Positions 8,275-15,761 of a stretch of 16,161 nucleotides of DNA are shown here, in pieces; the first letter of the stretch is position 1, and each line of letters starts with the position of its first letter. A program made the position numbers and the translations under genes. A model generated the notes under the pieces. The model was not told the origin of the DNA. It did no database searches and saw only the letters and a list, made by a program, of their open reading frames with translations. This DNA is from JACVSF01 sp036702855 (GTDB lineage: Bacteria > Cyanobacteriota > Cyanobacteriia > Phormidesmidales > Phormidesmidaceae), in NCBI GenBank assembly GCA_036702855.1, contig DATNQF010000139.1, positions 1 through 16,161 on the forward strand, read 5' to 3'.

Positions 8275-9786
8275 CTAATGCCAATGATCGGGCACTCGAC
8301 CCGAGAAGCGTGTGAGTTCCCGTAGCTTGTGGATGATATCTTCTGTAATCCACTCGGGGTGATAACGCCAAGCCCAGTTACCTTCGGCTTGGCCTGGGGT
8401 ATTCATGCGAAACTCACTGCCCAAGCCAAACAGGTCTTGCATAGGAATAATGGCGCGATCCGCAATCGACATCATAGCGACCCGAATCAGATCCCAATGA
8501 ATGCCATCCGAGGAGAGACAACCTAGGAACATCAGGACGCGGTTGCGCTCATGCTCCTCCAACTGGTTAAACCAGCCCACTGTGGTGTCGTTGTCGTGAG
8601 TTCCTGTGTAGACGATGCAGTTGCGGGGGTAGTTGAAAGGCAGGTAGAAGTTGTCGCTGTCTGAGCCAAAGGCAAACTGCAAGATCTTCATGCCCGGAAA
8701 CTCAAACTGGTCGCGTAGGGCTTCGACCTCTGGTGTGACTAAGCCCAGGTCTTCCGCCAAAATTGGCAGACTACCCAGCTCTTGCTTGACCACGTTAAAG
8801 AATTTTTCACCCGGAGCCTCAATCCACTTGCCGTTAATGGCCGTAGTCTCCCCAGCCTCTACTGCCCAGTACGCCTGGAAGCCTCGGAAGTGGTCAACTC
8901 GAATCCAATCCACGTAATCGAGAATGGCGCGAATCCGCATCAGCCACCAGTGGAAGTTGGTCTTTTCCAGTTCTTCCCAGTTGTAGGTGGGGTTACCCCA
9001 GAGCTGCCCTGTGGCACTGAAGTAGTCGGGTGGAACGCCTGCCATCTCTGAAGGTTGCAGCGTTTCCGGATCAATCATGAAATTGTTGGGACTGGCCCAG
9101 ACATCGACGCTATCGTGGGCAACGTAAATGGGAATGTCACCAATAATTTGAATGCCATTTTCATTGGCATATTTCTTCAGGGCAGACCACTGGCGATGAA
9201 ACTCAAACTGCTTGTATTTATGGTGAGAGATTTCGACCGACAGCTTGCTATGCCACTCCTGCATGGCCTCTGGTTCTCGGCTAGCAATGGCCCGCTCCCA
9301 CTCCGACCAGCTAGCACCGTTGTGAGCCTGCTTAAGCGCCATGAAAAAGGCGTAGTCATCAAGCCAGAAAGAAGCCTCTTCGCAAAATCTGGCGTAAGCC
9401 TCACGATCTTCCTCGTTAGCGCTAGCGTGGAATGTCTCTGCGGCCTTGTCTAGCAGCTTTAGCTTAGCCGAGGCGACCTGCTCAAAATCGACATAGTCCA
9501 CGGGGTAGTCGGGCAGGTTATCGAGATCGGACTGATCCAGCAAGTTGCGATCGCGCAGGTGCTCCAGGCTGATCAGCAATGGGTTTCCTGCCATCGAAGA
9601 GTAGCAATGGTAGGGCGAGTTGCCATGCCCAGTTGGCCCCAACGGCAGTACTTGCCAGAGCTGTTGCCCCGTTGTCGCCAAGAAGTCCACAAACCGATAG
9701 GCTTCGTGACCAATTTCCCCAATGCCGTAGCGACCTGGCAAGGAGGTGGGATGCAGCAAAATTCCGCTGGTTCTGGAAGAAGACAT
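8275..9786 (-). CDS. malQ: 4-alpha-glucanotransferase (amylomaltase), GH77
   Basis: This enzyme transfers alpha-1,4-glucan segments between maltodextrins and releases glucose, in glycogen/maltodextrin turnover in the cytosol. The 503-residue protein matches the usual ~500 residues of the bacterial amylomaltase type. The N-terminus SGILLHPTSLPGRYGIG is the family hallmark. The catalytic triad is visible: nucleophile Asp298 in WIRVDHFRGF, acid/base Glu345 in ILAEDLGL, and the transition-state Asp398 in TGTHDNDT. GDIPIYVAHDSVDVW (about 216-230) and the C-terminal RMNTPGQAEGNWAWR are also typical. AGGG (9793-9796 on -) lies 6 bases before the ATG. It stands alone and is divergent from the Nudix gene. 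Cyanobacteria use this enzyme when degrading glycogen in the dark. No missing key residues. Confidence 0.97.
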   Translation of the reverse strand: MSSSRTSGILLHPTSLPGRYGIGEIGHEAYRFVDFLATTGQQLWQVLPLGPTGHGNSPYHCYSSMAGNPLLISLEHLRDRNLLDQSDLDNLPDYPVDYVDFEQVASAKLKLLDKAAETFHASANEEDREAYARFCEEASFWLDDYAFFMALKQAHNGASWSEWERAIASREPEAMQEWHSKLSVEISHHKYKQFEFHRQWSALKKYANENGIQIIGDIPIYVAHDSVDVWASPNNFMIDPETLQPSEMAGVPPDYFSATGQLWGNPTYNWEELEKTNFHWWLMRIRAILDYVDWIRVDHFRGFQAYWAVEAGETTAINGKWIEAPGEKFFNVVKQELGSLPILAEDLGLVTPEVEALRDQFEFPGMKILQFAFGSDSDNFYLPFNYPRNCIVYTGTHDNDTTVGWFNQLEEHERNRVLMFLGCLSSDGIHWDLIRVAMMSIADRAIIPMQDLFGLGSEFRMNTPGQAEGNWAWRYHPEWITEDIIHKLRELTRFSGRVPDHWH

Positions 9787-9943
9787 AATGTGCCCTGAAA
9801 CGTGCCCGAACCGTGACCCAATGACTCTAACACGCTCATTTTGGCTCAGACTGCTACCCCAGTTGGATTTTTATCTTTATCCACAGGAGTATAAATTTTG
9901 AGAGCAAACCAACAGATCGGGAGATACCCCCTGGGAGTTTTTC
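9787..9943. promoter_or_regulatory. Divergent promoter region, malQ and Nudix hydrolase
   Basis: These 157 bases separate the divergent starts of malQ (-) and the Nudix gene (+). On + there is a TATAAA at 9890-9895 with a possible TTGGAT at 9863-9868, but the 21-base spacing is too long for a standard promoter, so only the -10-like box is noted. No operator-like palindrome stands out. Confidence 0.3.
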
Positions 9944-10378
9944 TTGGCTTACCGTAACCCTGCACCTACAGTAGACATCATTATTGAACTGGTCGATCGA
10001 CCCCACCGTCCTATCCTGTTAATTGAGCGACATAACGAACCTTTTGGTTGGGCTTTACCGGGTGGGTTTGTCGATTATGGCGAGTCGGTCGAAACCGCTG
10101 CTGCCCGCGAGGCGAAGGAAGAAATCGGGCTTGATGTCTCTTTAGTAGAGCAGTTCTGCGTCTACTCCGACCCCAACCGCGACCCCCGTCAGCACACCCT
10201 CAGCGTAGTGTTTATCGCTACGGCTACAGGTGAACCGGGTGCAGGAGATGATGCCAAGGACGTCGCTGCTTTTAACCCTTGGGAACTACCAACCAACCTC
10301 TGCTTCGATCACGATCGCATTTTGCAGGATTACTTGAAGTATCGGCATTACGGAATTCGGCCTCATTTTGGAAGTTGA
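9944..10378 (+). CDS. Nudix hydrolase, probable nucleoside-diphosphate-sugar (ADP-ribose-like) pyrophosphatase
   Basis: The 144-residue protein carries a perfect Nudix box, G41-x5-E47-x7-REAKEEIGL (residues 41-63), which binds Mg2+ and hydrolyses X-linked nucleoside diphosphates. The start is a TTG at 9944: the frame has a stop at 9899-9901 and no ATG or GTG in between that fits, and GGGAG at 9933-9937 is 6 bases upstream. The N-terminal AYRNPAPTVDIIIEL is typical of small bacterial and cyanobacterial Nudix proteins that act on ADP-ribose or related compounds. The exact substrate is inference. Single gene, divergent from malQ, with the purine-rich repeat region immediately after its stop. Confidence 0.93.
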   Translation: MAYRNPAPTVDIIIELVDRPHRPILLIERHNEPFGWALPGGFVDYGESVETAAAREAKEEIGLDVSLVEQFCVYSDPNRDPRQHTLSVVFIATATGEPGAGDDAKDVAAFNPWELPTNLCFDHDRILQDYLKYRHYGIRPHFGS

Positions 10379-10620
10379 GGGGGAAGGGGTAGAGAGGGCA
10401 GAAGGAAGAAGGAAGGGAGGACAGAAGGGAGGAGGATAAAGGATAAAAGGCAAAGGGCAGGAGGTGATGGGAGAGTGCTGTTTTTGTTTACCCTTTACCT
10501 TCTTCCCCTGGTATTTCTGCTACCCCCCACTTATTTATCTTCTTCGAGCCTTCACCCACCCTTCTGCCTTTTATCTTCTGCCCTCTGCCTTCCGTCCTCT
10601 GCCTTCTACCTTCCCTAATG
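10379..10620. repeat. Purine-rich then pyrimidine-rich imperfect inverted repeat
   Basis: Directly after the Nudix stop, about 80 bases are almost all A and G (units such as GAAGG, GGCAGA, GGATAAA). After a ~25-base mixed spacer, about 130 bases are strongly C and T (units such as CTTCTGCC, CCTCTGCC). The halves are partly complementary: GATAAAAGGCA (10442-10452) is an exact reverse complement of TGCCTTTTATC (10565-10575), and flanking GAGGAC/AAGG units pair imperfectly on both sides. Degenerate CTTCTGCC-type runs are common between genes in filamentous cyanobacteria. The region lies between the Nudix gene and ridA and probably encodes no protein, although one + frame stays open into ridA. 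Confidence 0.75.
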
Positions 10621-10655
10621 AGATAATCAGTCACGGAAATTCATCGGCAGAACCT

Positions 10656-11045
10656 ATGACGCGCAAAGTAATCAATACCGACAAAGCGCCCGCTCCCGTT
10701 GGCCCTTACAACCAGGCAATCGCGGCTAGTGGCCAAATGCTTTTTGTGGCGGGGCAGATTCCGCTTGACCCCACCTCTGGGCAGATTGTGGGCGAAGGGG
10801 ATGTAGCCGCTCAGACAGAGCGTGCGATCGCAAATCTCACAGCTATTCTCGAAGCGGGTGGCGCAACGTTAGAAAACGTGGTCAAAACCTCTGTTTTCCT
10901 TAAAGACATGAACGACTTTGCGGCGATGAATGCTGTTTATGCTGAGCATTTCGGGGATGAGTCGGCTCCGGCCCGTGCCTGTGTTGAGGTAGCACGGTTG
11001 CCTAAGGATGTGCTCGTGGAGATCGAGTGTATTGCGGTGATCTAG
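10656..11045 (+). CDS. ridA: RidA family (YjgF/YER057c/UK114) reactive enamine/imine deaminase
   Basis: RidA hydrolyses reactive 2-aminoacrylate-type enamines/imines released by PLP enzymes such as threonine dehydratase, protecting other enzymes; it acts as a cytosolic trimer. The 129-residue length is typical. Family signatures are the N-terminal VINTDKAPAPVGPYNQAI, MLFVAGQIPLDP, the glycine-rich EAGGATLENVVKTSVFLKDM, and the C-terminal SAPARACVEVARLPKDVLVEIECIAV. Arg107 and Glu122 correspond to the catalytic Arg105/Glu120 of the family. The ATG at 10656 is chosen because homology begins there. The frame is open further upstream (to 10464), but that part is translated repeat rich in Pro, Phe and Leu. 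The ribosome site is poor. The stop is only 7 bases from the convergent gene's stop. Confidence 0.95.
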   Translation: MTRKVINTDKAPAPVGPYNQAIAASGQMLFVAGQIPLDPTSGQIVGEGDVAAQTERAIANLTAILEAGGATLENVVKTSVFLKDMNDFAAMNAVYAEHFGDESAPARACVEVARLPKDVLVEIECIAVI

Positions 11046-11052
11046 ATTCTCC

Positions 11053-11577
11053 TCAAGTCTTGCGTTGCTTCCACTCGTAAAAAGCGAGTTTGCTACAGCC
11101 AATTAAGATTGTCAGACCCGTGCCGCCAAAGATAACCACAAAAAACAGGCCAAACCAGCGGTCGCTCTGGTGTAGGTACAGCGTGGGCTGACGCCTGCTT
11201 TCAATGAACTGGTTGATTTGAGCGGCCTGGCTTTGGTAGTTGGCAATGCCAGAGCTATAGGAGTTTGTGAGTGGAATGATGCCTTGGCCTGTGTGCATCA
11301 CGACGCGGTAGAGGTAATCTCCCTCGCTGTCCCGATAGGTTTCGACTTCGGCTTTCTTGAGGCCATCAACAGAAAAGCTGCGGCTGCGGCGGTGTACTAG
11401 ATTGGCATGGGTGAGTTCACACTGGGCTGGGGGTGTGCGATCGCAGCTCAGGGTGATCTCTCCACCAAACAAAATGCCCACTAGCAAGCCAACAAGGATA
11501 AACGTGCTGCCCATGGCTCCTGGTATCAGCCAAGGCAGCAGGCGTGAGAGCAAAGGTTCGGTAGAAGAGAAAGACAT
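11053..11577 (-). CDS. Conserved-looking membrane protein of unknown function, two TM segments
   Basis: I do not recognise a named family. The 174-residue protein has two likely membrane helices, about 17-37 (LIPGAMGSTFILVGLLVGILF) and 141-162, enclosing a ~100-residue soluble domain with two cysteines (45 and 53), a basic patch VHRRSRSF and the segment YLYRVVMHTGQGIIPLTNSYSSG. The C-terminus is basic (EWKQRKT), suggesting it faces the cytoplasm. The loop would then probably be periplasmic, where the Cys pair could form a disulphide (inference). I chose the ATG at 11577 (MSFSSTEP) because residues upstream, to a possible start at 11745, are Arg/Ser/Pro-rich and show no membrane-protein character. 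Ribosome site is weak (ATAGG). It converges on ridA with 7 bases between stops. Confidence 0.7.
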   Translation of the reverse strand: MSFSSTEPLLSRLLPWLIPGAMGSTFILVGLLVGILFGGEITLSCDRTPPAQCELTHANLVHRRSRSFSVDGLKKAEVETYRDSEGDYLYRVVMHTGQGIIPLTNSYSSGIANYQSQAAQINQFIESRRQPTLYLHQSDRWFGLFFVVIFGGTGLTILIGCSKLAFYEWKQRKT

Positions 11578-11844
11578 AACGTGACCTATCCGACCAAAGC
11601 GGCTAGTGGGGAATCTGAAGAAGCGTGAGGGGCTACTGTAAGATTCCCTGGGATGGGTCGCGATTCCGCAAAAAGAGGGTACTGAGTTGGGCGAGAAAGG
11701 GTGGGCTTTGCGATCGCAACAACCTGTGAAAAAATGCTTAGCCACGGAGGCTGTAAATTCAAACCCACGTACGAGCTAAACCAAGTTCTGATCATCGAAG
11801 CACAACGTCTGAACTACATCTGAAATACAACAGTTAGGGGCATT

Positions 11845-12978
11845 ATGTACGACTGCATCATTGTGGGAGCAGGTCCAGCAGGTAGCGCAACGGCCTATCA
11901 TCTGGCTAAGCAGGGACACTCTGTCCTGCTGTTGGAGAAAGCTTCGCTCCCTCGCTACAAGCCCTGTAGTGGTGCAGTGTCACCCAGTGTTGCTCAGTGG
12001 TTTGACTTTGATTTTGCCCCCGTCATTGATCGGCAAATGCGTCGGGTGCGCTACACCTGGAAGCTGGGTGATCCAGTTGAGGATGCCTTGCAAACGGCAG
12101 AACCGATCTGGATGGTCAAGCGCGATGTGTTCGATCACTTTTTGGTCAAACAAGCCCAGGCACAAGGCGCAGAACTAAAGGACAACACAGCCGTCACAGG
12201 AATTGCTCTCAAGGGCGACTCTTGGCAAGTAAAGACGGCGGCAGGAGACTTTGAGGGCCGCTACTTGGTTGCAGCAGACGGCGGCGGTGGCCCGATGGCA
12301 AAGTGGCTAGGATTTCCTGAGCAGGATGTGCGGCAAGCAGGGCTGCTAGAGGTGACGACTCCAACTCCAGTGCCCGATACCTGCGCTATTAGCTTTGAGT
12401 TCGGCTTGGTGAAAAATGGCTGCGTATGGAGCTTCCCTAAGCAGCAGGGCTATGCAATGGGAGTTTGTGCGTTTCGGGGCAAGAACCTGAGCGAGTTTAA
12501 GCCGTACCTAGAACCCTACGCCCAGTCTTTCGGGGTGTCTTATGACCAAGGCACTCTCTACACTTCACCGCTTAAGCTTTGGGATGGCAATCGTCCCTTG
12601 CACACAGACCGGGCAGTGCTGGTAGGAGAAGCGGCAGCAATGGTTGATCCGCTCTCTTCGGAGGGCATTCGCCCCTCGATTGTCAGCGGGATCAAGGCAG
12701 CAGAGGCCATTCATCAAGCTTTAGATGGGGAGGCGAATGCTTTGGCGGGCTACACCCAATATATGCATGAGTCTTGGGGGGCGGATATGCAGTGGGCACA
12801 GCGCATTGCCAGCTTGTTTTACCGGGTGCCTGGAATTGGCTATCGCCTCGGCATCAAACGGCCTACTGCAACAAAACGCTTAGGCGAACTGTTAGCCGGA
12901 GAAACGCGCTATGCCGACGTTGCTAACCGGGTGATGAAACGCTTGGGTGGCGGTCTGATTCCAGGGATGGGCGGTTAA
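11845..12978 (+). CDS. Geranylgeranyl-reductase-family FAD-dependent oxidoreductase
   Basis: This 377-residue flavoprotein belongs to the PHBH-like fold family that includes ChlP, archaeal digeranylgeranylglycerophospholipid reductase and FixC-like proteins. The N-terminal dinucleotide motif is VGAGPAG (7-13) with Glu31 closing beta-2. The subfamily motif PRYKPCSGAVS is at 36-46; Cys41 lies in the family's active-site loop. YLVAADGGGG (140-149) and LVGEAAAMVDPLSSEGIRPS (259-278) complete the FAD site. The usual GDAAG is GEAAA here, a conservative change at the ribose-contacting acid. Members reduce isoprenoid double bonds or hydroxylate/oxidise lipophilic substrates. It is not clearly the chlorophyll enzyme ChlP, which carries its own conserved extension. 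AGGGG at 11836-11840 precedes the ATG by 4 bases. Next comes a lipid-type glycosyltransferase on the same strand, suggesting a lipid or terpenoid substrate. Confidence 0.88.
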   Translation: MYDCIIVGAGPAGSATAYHLAKQGHSVLLLEKASLPRYKPCSGAVSPSVAQWFDFDFAPVIDRQMRRVRYTWKLGDPVEDALQTAEPIWMVKRDVFDHFLVKQAQAQGAELKDNTAVTGIALKGDSWQVKTAAGDFEGRYLVAADGGGGPMAKWLGFPEQDVRQAGLLEVTTPTPVPDTCAISFEFGLVKNGCVWSFPKQQGYAMGVCAFRGKNLSEFKPYLEPYAQSFGVSYDQGTLYTSPLKLWDGNRPLHTDRAVLVGEAAAMVDPLSSEGIRPSIVSGIKAAEAIHQALDGEANALAGYTQYMHESWGADMQWAQRIASLFYRVPGIGYRLGIKRPTATKRLGELLAGETRYADVANRVMKRLGGGLIPGMGG

Positions 12979-13018
12979 ATCACTCCCTAGCCTTAATCTC
13001 AGCCCAAAATAATGTAGC

Positions 13019-13024
13019 TATGAT
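13019..13024 (+). promoter_or_regulatory. Possible -10 box before the glycosyltransferase
   Basis: TATGAT at 13019-13024 resembles a sigma-70-type -10 element and lies 37 bases before the glycosyltransferase ATG. No good -35 box is found at standard spacing, so this could be chance and the gene may instead be read from the promoter of the upstream flavoprotein gene. Confidence 0.25.
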
Positions 13025-13061
13025 TCCAGCATGCTAACTGGAAAGCGAGATCGCATACCCT

Positions 13062-14249
13062 ATGACCAAGATTCTGATTCTCTATTCATCGCTAGGATCA
13101 GGCCATATTAGTGCGGCTAAGGCGTTGAGTGCGGCGTTTTCCAAATTTCCCAATGTTGAGGTGAGCATTGCGGACGCCCTGCAATACGCCACTGCCCTTT
13201 ACCGTCGAGCAGTGGTTGAAGCTTATGAGCAGTTGAGTGAGCGATTGCCTCAGCTTTACAAGGCATATTACGAGGGCAGCGACATTGCTGACCTGGAAAA
13301 ATCGCTCGATAACAACCTGATTTGGGCGAGGCTGGAGCGGCCTTTCTTTCGCAAGTTAGAGAAGCTGATTCGTGTGGCTGAACCCGACATCATTGTTTCG
13401 GTGCAGCAGATTCCTAGCCGTTTGCTCCAGCTTTTGCAGGAGGAGGAGAAGGTTGCCCGCTTGCAATACGTGGTGATCACCGATGCGATCGCACACAGTA
13501 CCTGGGTCAATAACGGGGTGAGTGGGTATTTTCTGCCCAACGATTTGAGCAAAAACTTTTTAGTGCAGCGGGGCGTTGATCCCAGCCTATTGCACGTCAC
13601 TGGAATTCCGATTCGGCTGGAAATTATGCAGCCTAAGGAGAAGGAACAGGCGCGATCGCATCTCTCTACCCAATTTCAGACCCCTGTTAAAGGCAAATTG
13701 GTTACGCTGATGGGAGCAGGGCTCAATTCTCGCCGGGTGCGTCAACTGGTGAAAGATTTGTTGACCTACAGCTGCATGGACACTTTGGTGGTGGCTGCAG
13801 GACGCAACGAGACTCTGCTCGACATGCTTGAAGGGGTGACGAGTACAAATGAGGTAACCCTCTGCAAAGTGGGCGTGATTGACTACATCGATGACTTAAT
13901 CGTGGCTAGTGACCTGATCATCACCAAAGCTGGAGGGCTGATTACTAGCGAAATCTTGGCGCGGGGGACGCCGATGGTGCTGGTCGATCCGATTCCGGGG
14001 CAGGAGGAGCAAAATGCTGATGTAATTGCTGCTGCTGGGGCCGGGGTGCAAATCCGGCTGATGGAGATGGTTGCTCCCGCCGTAGATTACCTGCTGACTC
14101 ACCCGATTCGCCTAGGCGATATGAGTAAGCGGGCTATGGGATTGGGGCGACCGGAAGCTGCGGTGTCTATTGCTGAGTACATCGTGAACCACTGGCAGGA
14201 AGATTGCCTGCGTGCCGACAACATAACTCAATGCGCTGATGTCGATTAA
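13062..14249 (+). CDS. MGDG-synthase/UgtP-like GT28 glycosyltransferase
   Basis: The 395-residue protein has the two-domain GT-B layout of the MGDG synthase family. The N-terminal domain begins ILYSSLGSGHISAAKAL (6-22, the family's SxGxGHxxAA), with PDIIVSVQQIPSRLL (108-122) and VVITDAIAHSTW (137-148). The C-terminal domain has GKLVTLMGAG (211-220) and the donor-binding stretch DLIITKAGGLITSEILARG (284-302), followed by VDPIPGQEEQNADVI (308-322). This nearly matches the ITKPGG...PGQE..NA pattern of Bacillus UgtP and plant MGD enzymes, which transfer glucose or galactose from UDP-sugars to diacylglycerol at the membrane. No membrane helix is evident, so it is probably a peripheral protein. Cyanobacterial galactolipids are known to start from a GT2 enzyme, so this would be an additional transferase. 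Its end overlaps the GH1 start. Sugar donor and acceptor are unknown. Confidence 0.9.
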   Translation: MTKILILYSSLGSGHISAAKALSAAFSKFPNVEVSIADALQYATALYRRAVVEAYEQLSERLPQLYKAYYEGSDIADLEKSLDNNLIWARLERPFFRKLEKLIRVAEPDIIVSVQQIPSRLLQLLQEEEKVARLQYVVITDAIAHSTWVNNGVSGYFLPNDLSKNFLVQRGVDPSLLHVTGIPIRLEIMQPKEKEQARSHLSTQFQTPVKGKLVTLMGAGLNSRRVRQLVKDLLTYSCMDTLVVAAGRNETLLDMLEGVTSTNEVTLCKVGVIDYIDDLIVASDLIITKAGGLITSEILARGTPMVLVDPIPGQEEQNADVIAAAGAGVQIRLMEMVAPAVDYLLTHPIRLGDMSKRAMGLGRPEAAVSIAEYIVNHWQEDCLRADNITQCADVD

Positions 14250-15759
14250 TGCAATGCCAGATAATTTCCTATGGGGGGTCTCGACCTCCGGCTACCAGCA
14301 CGAGGGGGGCTACAACGGCCCCAATCAGCCACAGAATAATTGGGCTCTCTGGGAAAAAACAGGTCGGGTAGAAACCACGGGTGATGCTGCCCAGTTCTGG
14401 GACCGCTACCTGGAAGATTTGCAACGTTGCAAGGACATGGGCCTCAATGCCTTTCGTCTGAGCATTGAGTGGGCGCGGGTGCAACCAACCCTGCTGGCTC
14501 AGCAGAGTGCGCCTCCCGACTTTGACTACGGCGCATTGAATGGCTATTGCGATCGCATTGCCGCTTGCCGCGAATATGGTTTAGAACCTGTCGTCACGCT
14601 GCAACACTTCACCCACCCAGCTTGGCGTGGCACCGATGCTTGGTTGGATGCTGCCACCGTTGATGCCTATCTGAACTATGTAAAGGTTACCGTCGCCCAC
14701 ATCAATCGTCGCTTGGTAGACGAGTACGATCAGCCGCCTCTGCACTGGTACATCACCATCAATGAACCCAACATTTTGGTGTCGAATACCTATCTCAAGG
14801 GCGACTTTCCGGGCAAATCGTGGGGGCCAATAGCGGCGCTTCAAGCGTACAACGAGCTGCTAACAGCTCATGTGCAGGCTTACAACGCCATCCATGATCT
14901 CTATGAACAGGAGGGTTGGCCGCGCCCCCAGGTTTCTTTGAACACCTATTGCAGTGATCTCTATTGGTCAGAAAAGGTGCTGTGGGACTTGCTGGACAGC
15001 CGCCGTCATGGTGTGACATCGGCTAACGTCAAAGCCTACCTGACCAGCAATGCTACCCACTGGGCTGATACGTTACTCGAAGCTGATTTGCCCCACTTGC
15101 GAGGGCTGATCTACAAAATTGGTCGGGGCGCTCGTCGCTGGGCCAATCGCGTGGGGCAACGCATGGTCACCGCCGATGCTGTACAGGGCATTCTTAAGGC
15201 TGTTGCGGCTTCGCCCCGCCCTCAGGTTTTTGACTTTATTGGCCTTGACTACTACGACCCCTTCTTTGCCCACAGCTTTCGCTTTCCGCAATGGGCCGAC
15301 TTAATTAGGGGCGAAAAGACTGACCTGCGAGGTCGGCTGATGGCAGGCATTACCCGCCAGTGGTGGGACTGGCACGTTCTGCCGGAAGGGCTCTTTTTCT
15401 TCTGCAAAGCGTACGCTCACGCCTATGCTCCCTGCCCCGTACTGATTGCTGAGAACGGCATGGCTCTGCGGCGCGATTCCGGCAATGCGATCGCAGCCCA
15501 CCGCACCGACCGACTTCAGCGCAGTGAGTTTCTATCAGCTCACCTAGAGCAGGTGCAACGGCTATTGCAAGCGGGGGTACCGCTGTCGGGATACTGCCAC
15601 TGGTCACTAACCGATAACTATGAGTGGGGGTCTTATACACCTCGATTTGGCCTGTTTGCAGTGGACTATACCAACGATGCAAAACGTTATATAGCCGATC
15701 ATCTAGGCGATCACCCCTCCGAAACCTACGCCAAACTCATCAAGCAAATGCACCCTTAA
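14239..15759 (+). CDS. GH1 family glycosidase (beta-glucosidase-like), atypical middle region
   Basis: This 506-residue protein has a complete family 1 barrel: FLWGVSTSGYQHEG (10-23), the subsite -1 histidine in LQHFTHPAW, acid/base Glu176 in TINEPN, nucleophile Glu405 in LIAENGM, and WSLTDNYEWGSYTPRFGLF (455-473). GH1 enzymes hydrolyse or transfer beta-linked glucose, galactose or related sugars with retention. The part between barrel strands 4 and 6 (about 250-330) is unusual: it lacks the common dP...GdYP segment and instead holds a basic stretch LRGLIYKIGRGARRWANRVG. The usual GLNYY is GLDYY (Asp337). The first ATG (14239) overlaps the glycosyltransferase stop by 11 bases; a second ATG at 14254 (MPDNFLWG) would fit family N-termini better. 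No signal peptide, so cytosolic or membrane-peripheral. Coupling to a lipid glycosyltransferase suggests glycolipid processing, which is inference. Confidence 0.93.
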   Translation: MSINAMPDNFLWGVSTSGYQHEGGYNGPNQPQNNWALWEKTGRVETTGDAAQFWDRYLEDLQRCKDMGLNAFRLSIEWARVQPTLLAQQSAPPDFDYGALNGYCDRIAACREYGLEPVVTLQHFTHPAWRGTDAWLDAATVDAYLNYVKVTVAHINRRLVDEYDQPPLHWYITINEPNILVSNTYLKGDFPGKSWGPIAALQAYNELLTAHVQAYNAIHDLYEQEGWPRPQVSLNTYCSDLYWSEKVLWDLLDSRRHGVTSANVKAYLTSNATHWADTLLEADLPHLRGLIYKIGRGARRWANRVGQRMVTADAVQGILKAVAASPRPQVFDFIGLDYYDPFFAHSFRFPQWADLIRGEKTDLRGRLMAGITRQWWDWHVLPEGLFFFCKAYAHAYAPCPVLIAENGMALRRDSGNAIAAHRTDRLQRSEFLSAHLEQVQRLLQAGVPLSGYCHWSLTDNYEWGSYTPRFGLFAVDYTNDAKRYIADHLGDHPSETYAKLIKQMHP

Positions 15760-15761
15760 AG

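Noticed and set aside
10379..10620. CRISPR array or microsatellite
   Set aside because: Units vary in length and sequence, with no fixed repeat/spacer periodicity.
10464..10655. In-frame 64-codon N-terminal extension of ridA
   Set aside because: It is translated repeat sequence (Pro/Phe/Leu/Ser rich), has no homology to the family, and RidA proteins start at the chosen Met.
11578..11745. N-terminal extension of the two-TM protein to an upstream ATG
   Set aside because: Composition is Arg/Ser/Pro rich with no membrane character; the internal ATG at 11577 gives a compact membrane protein.
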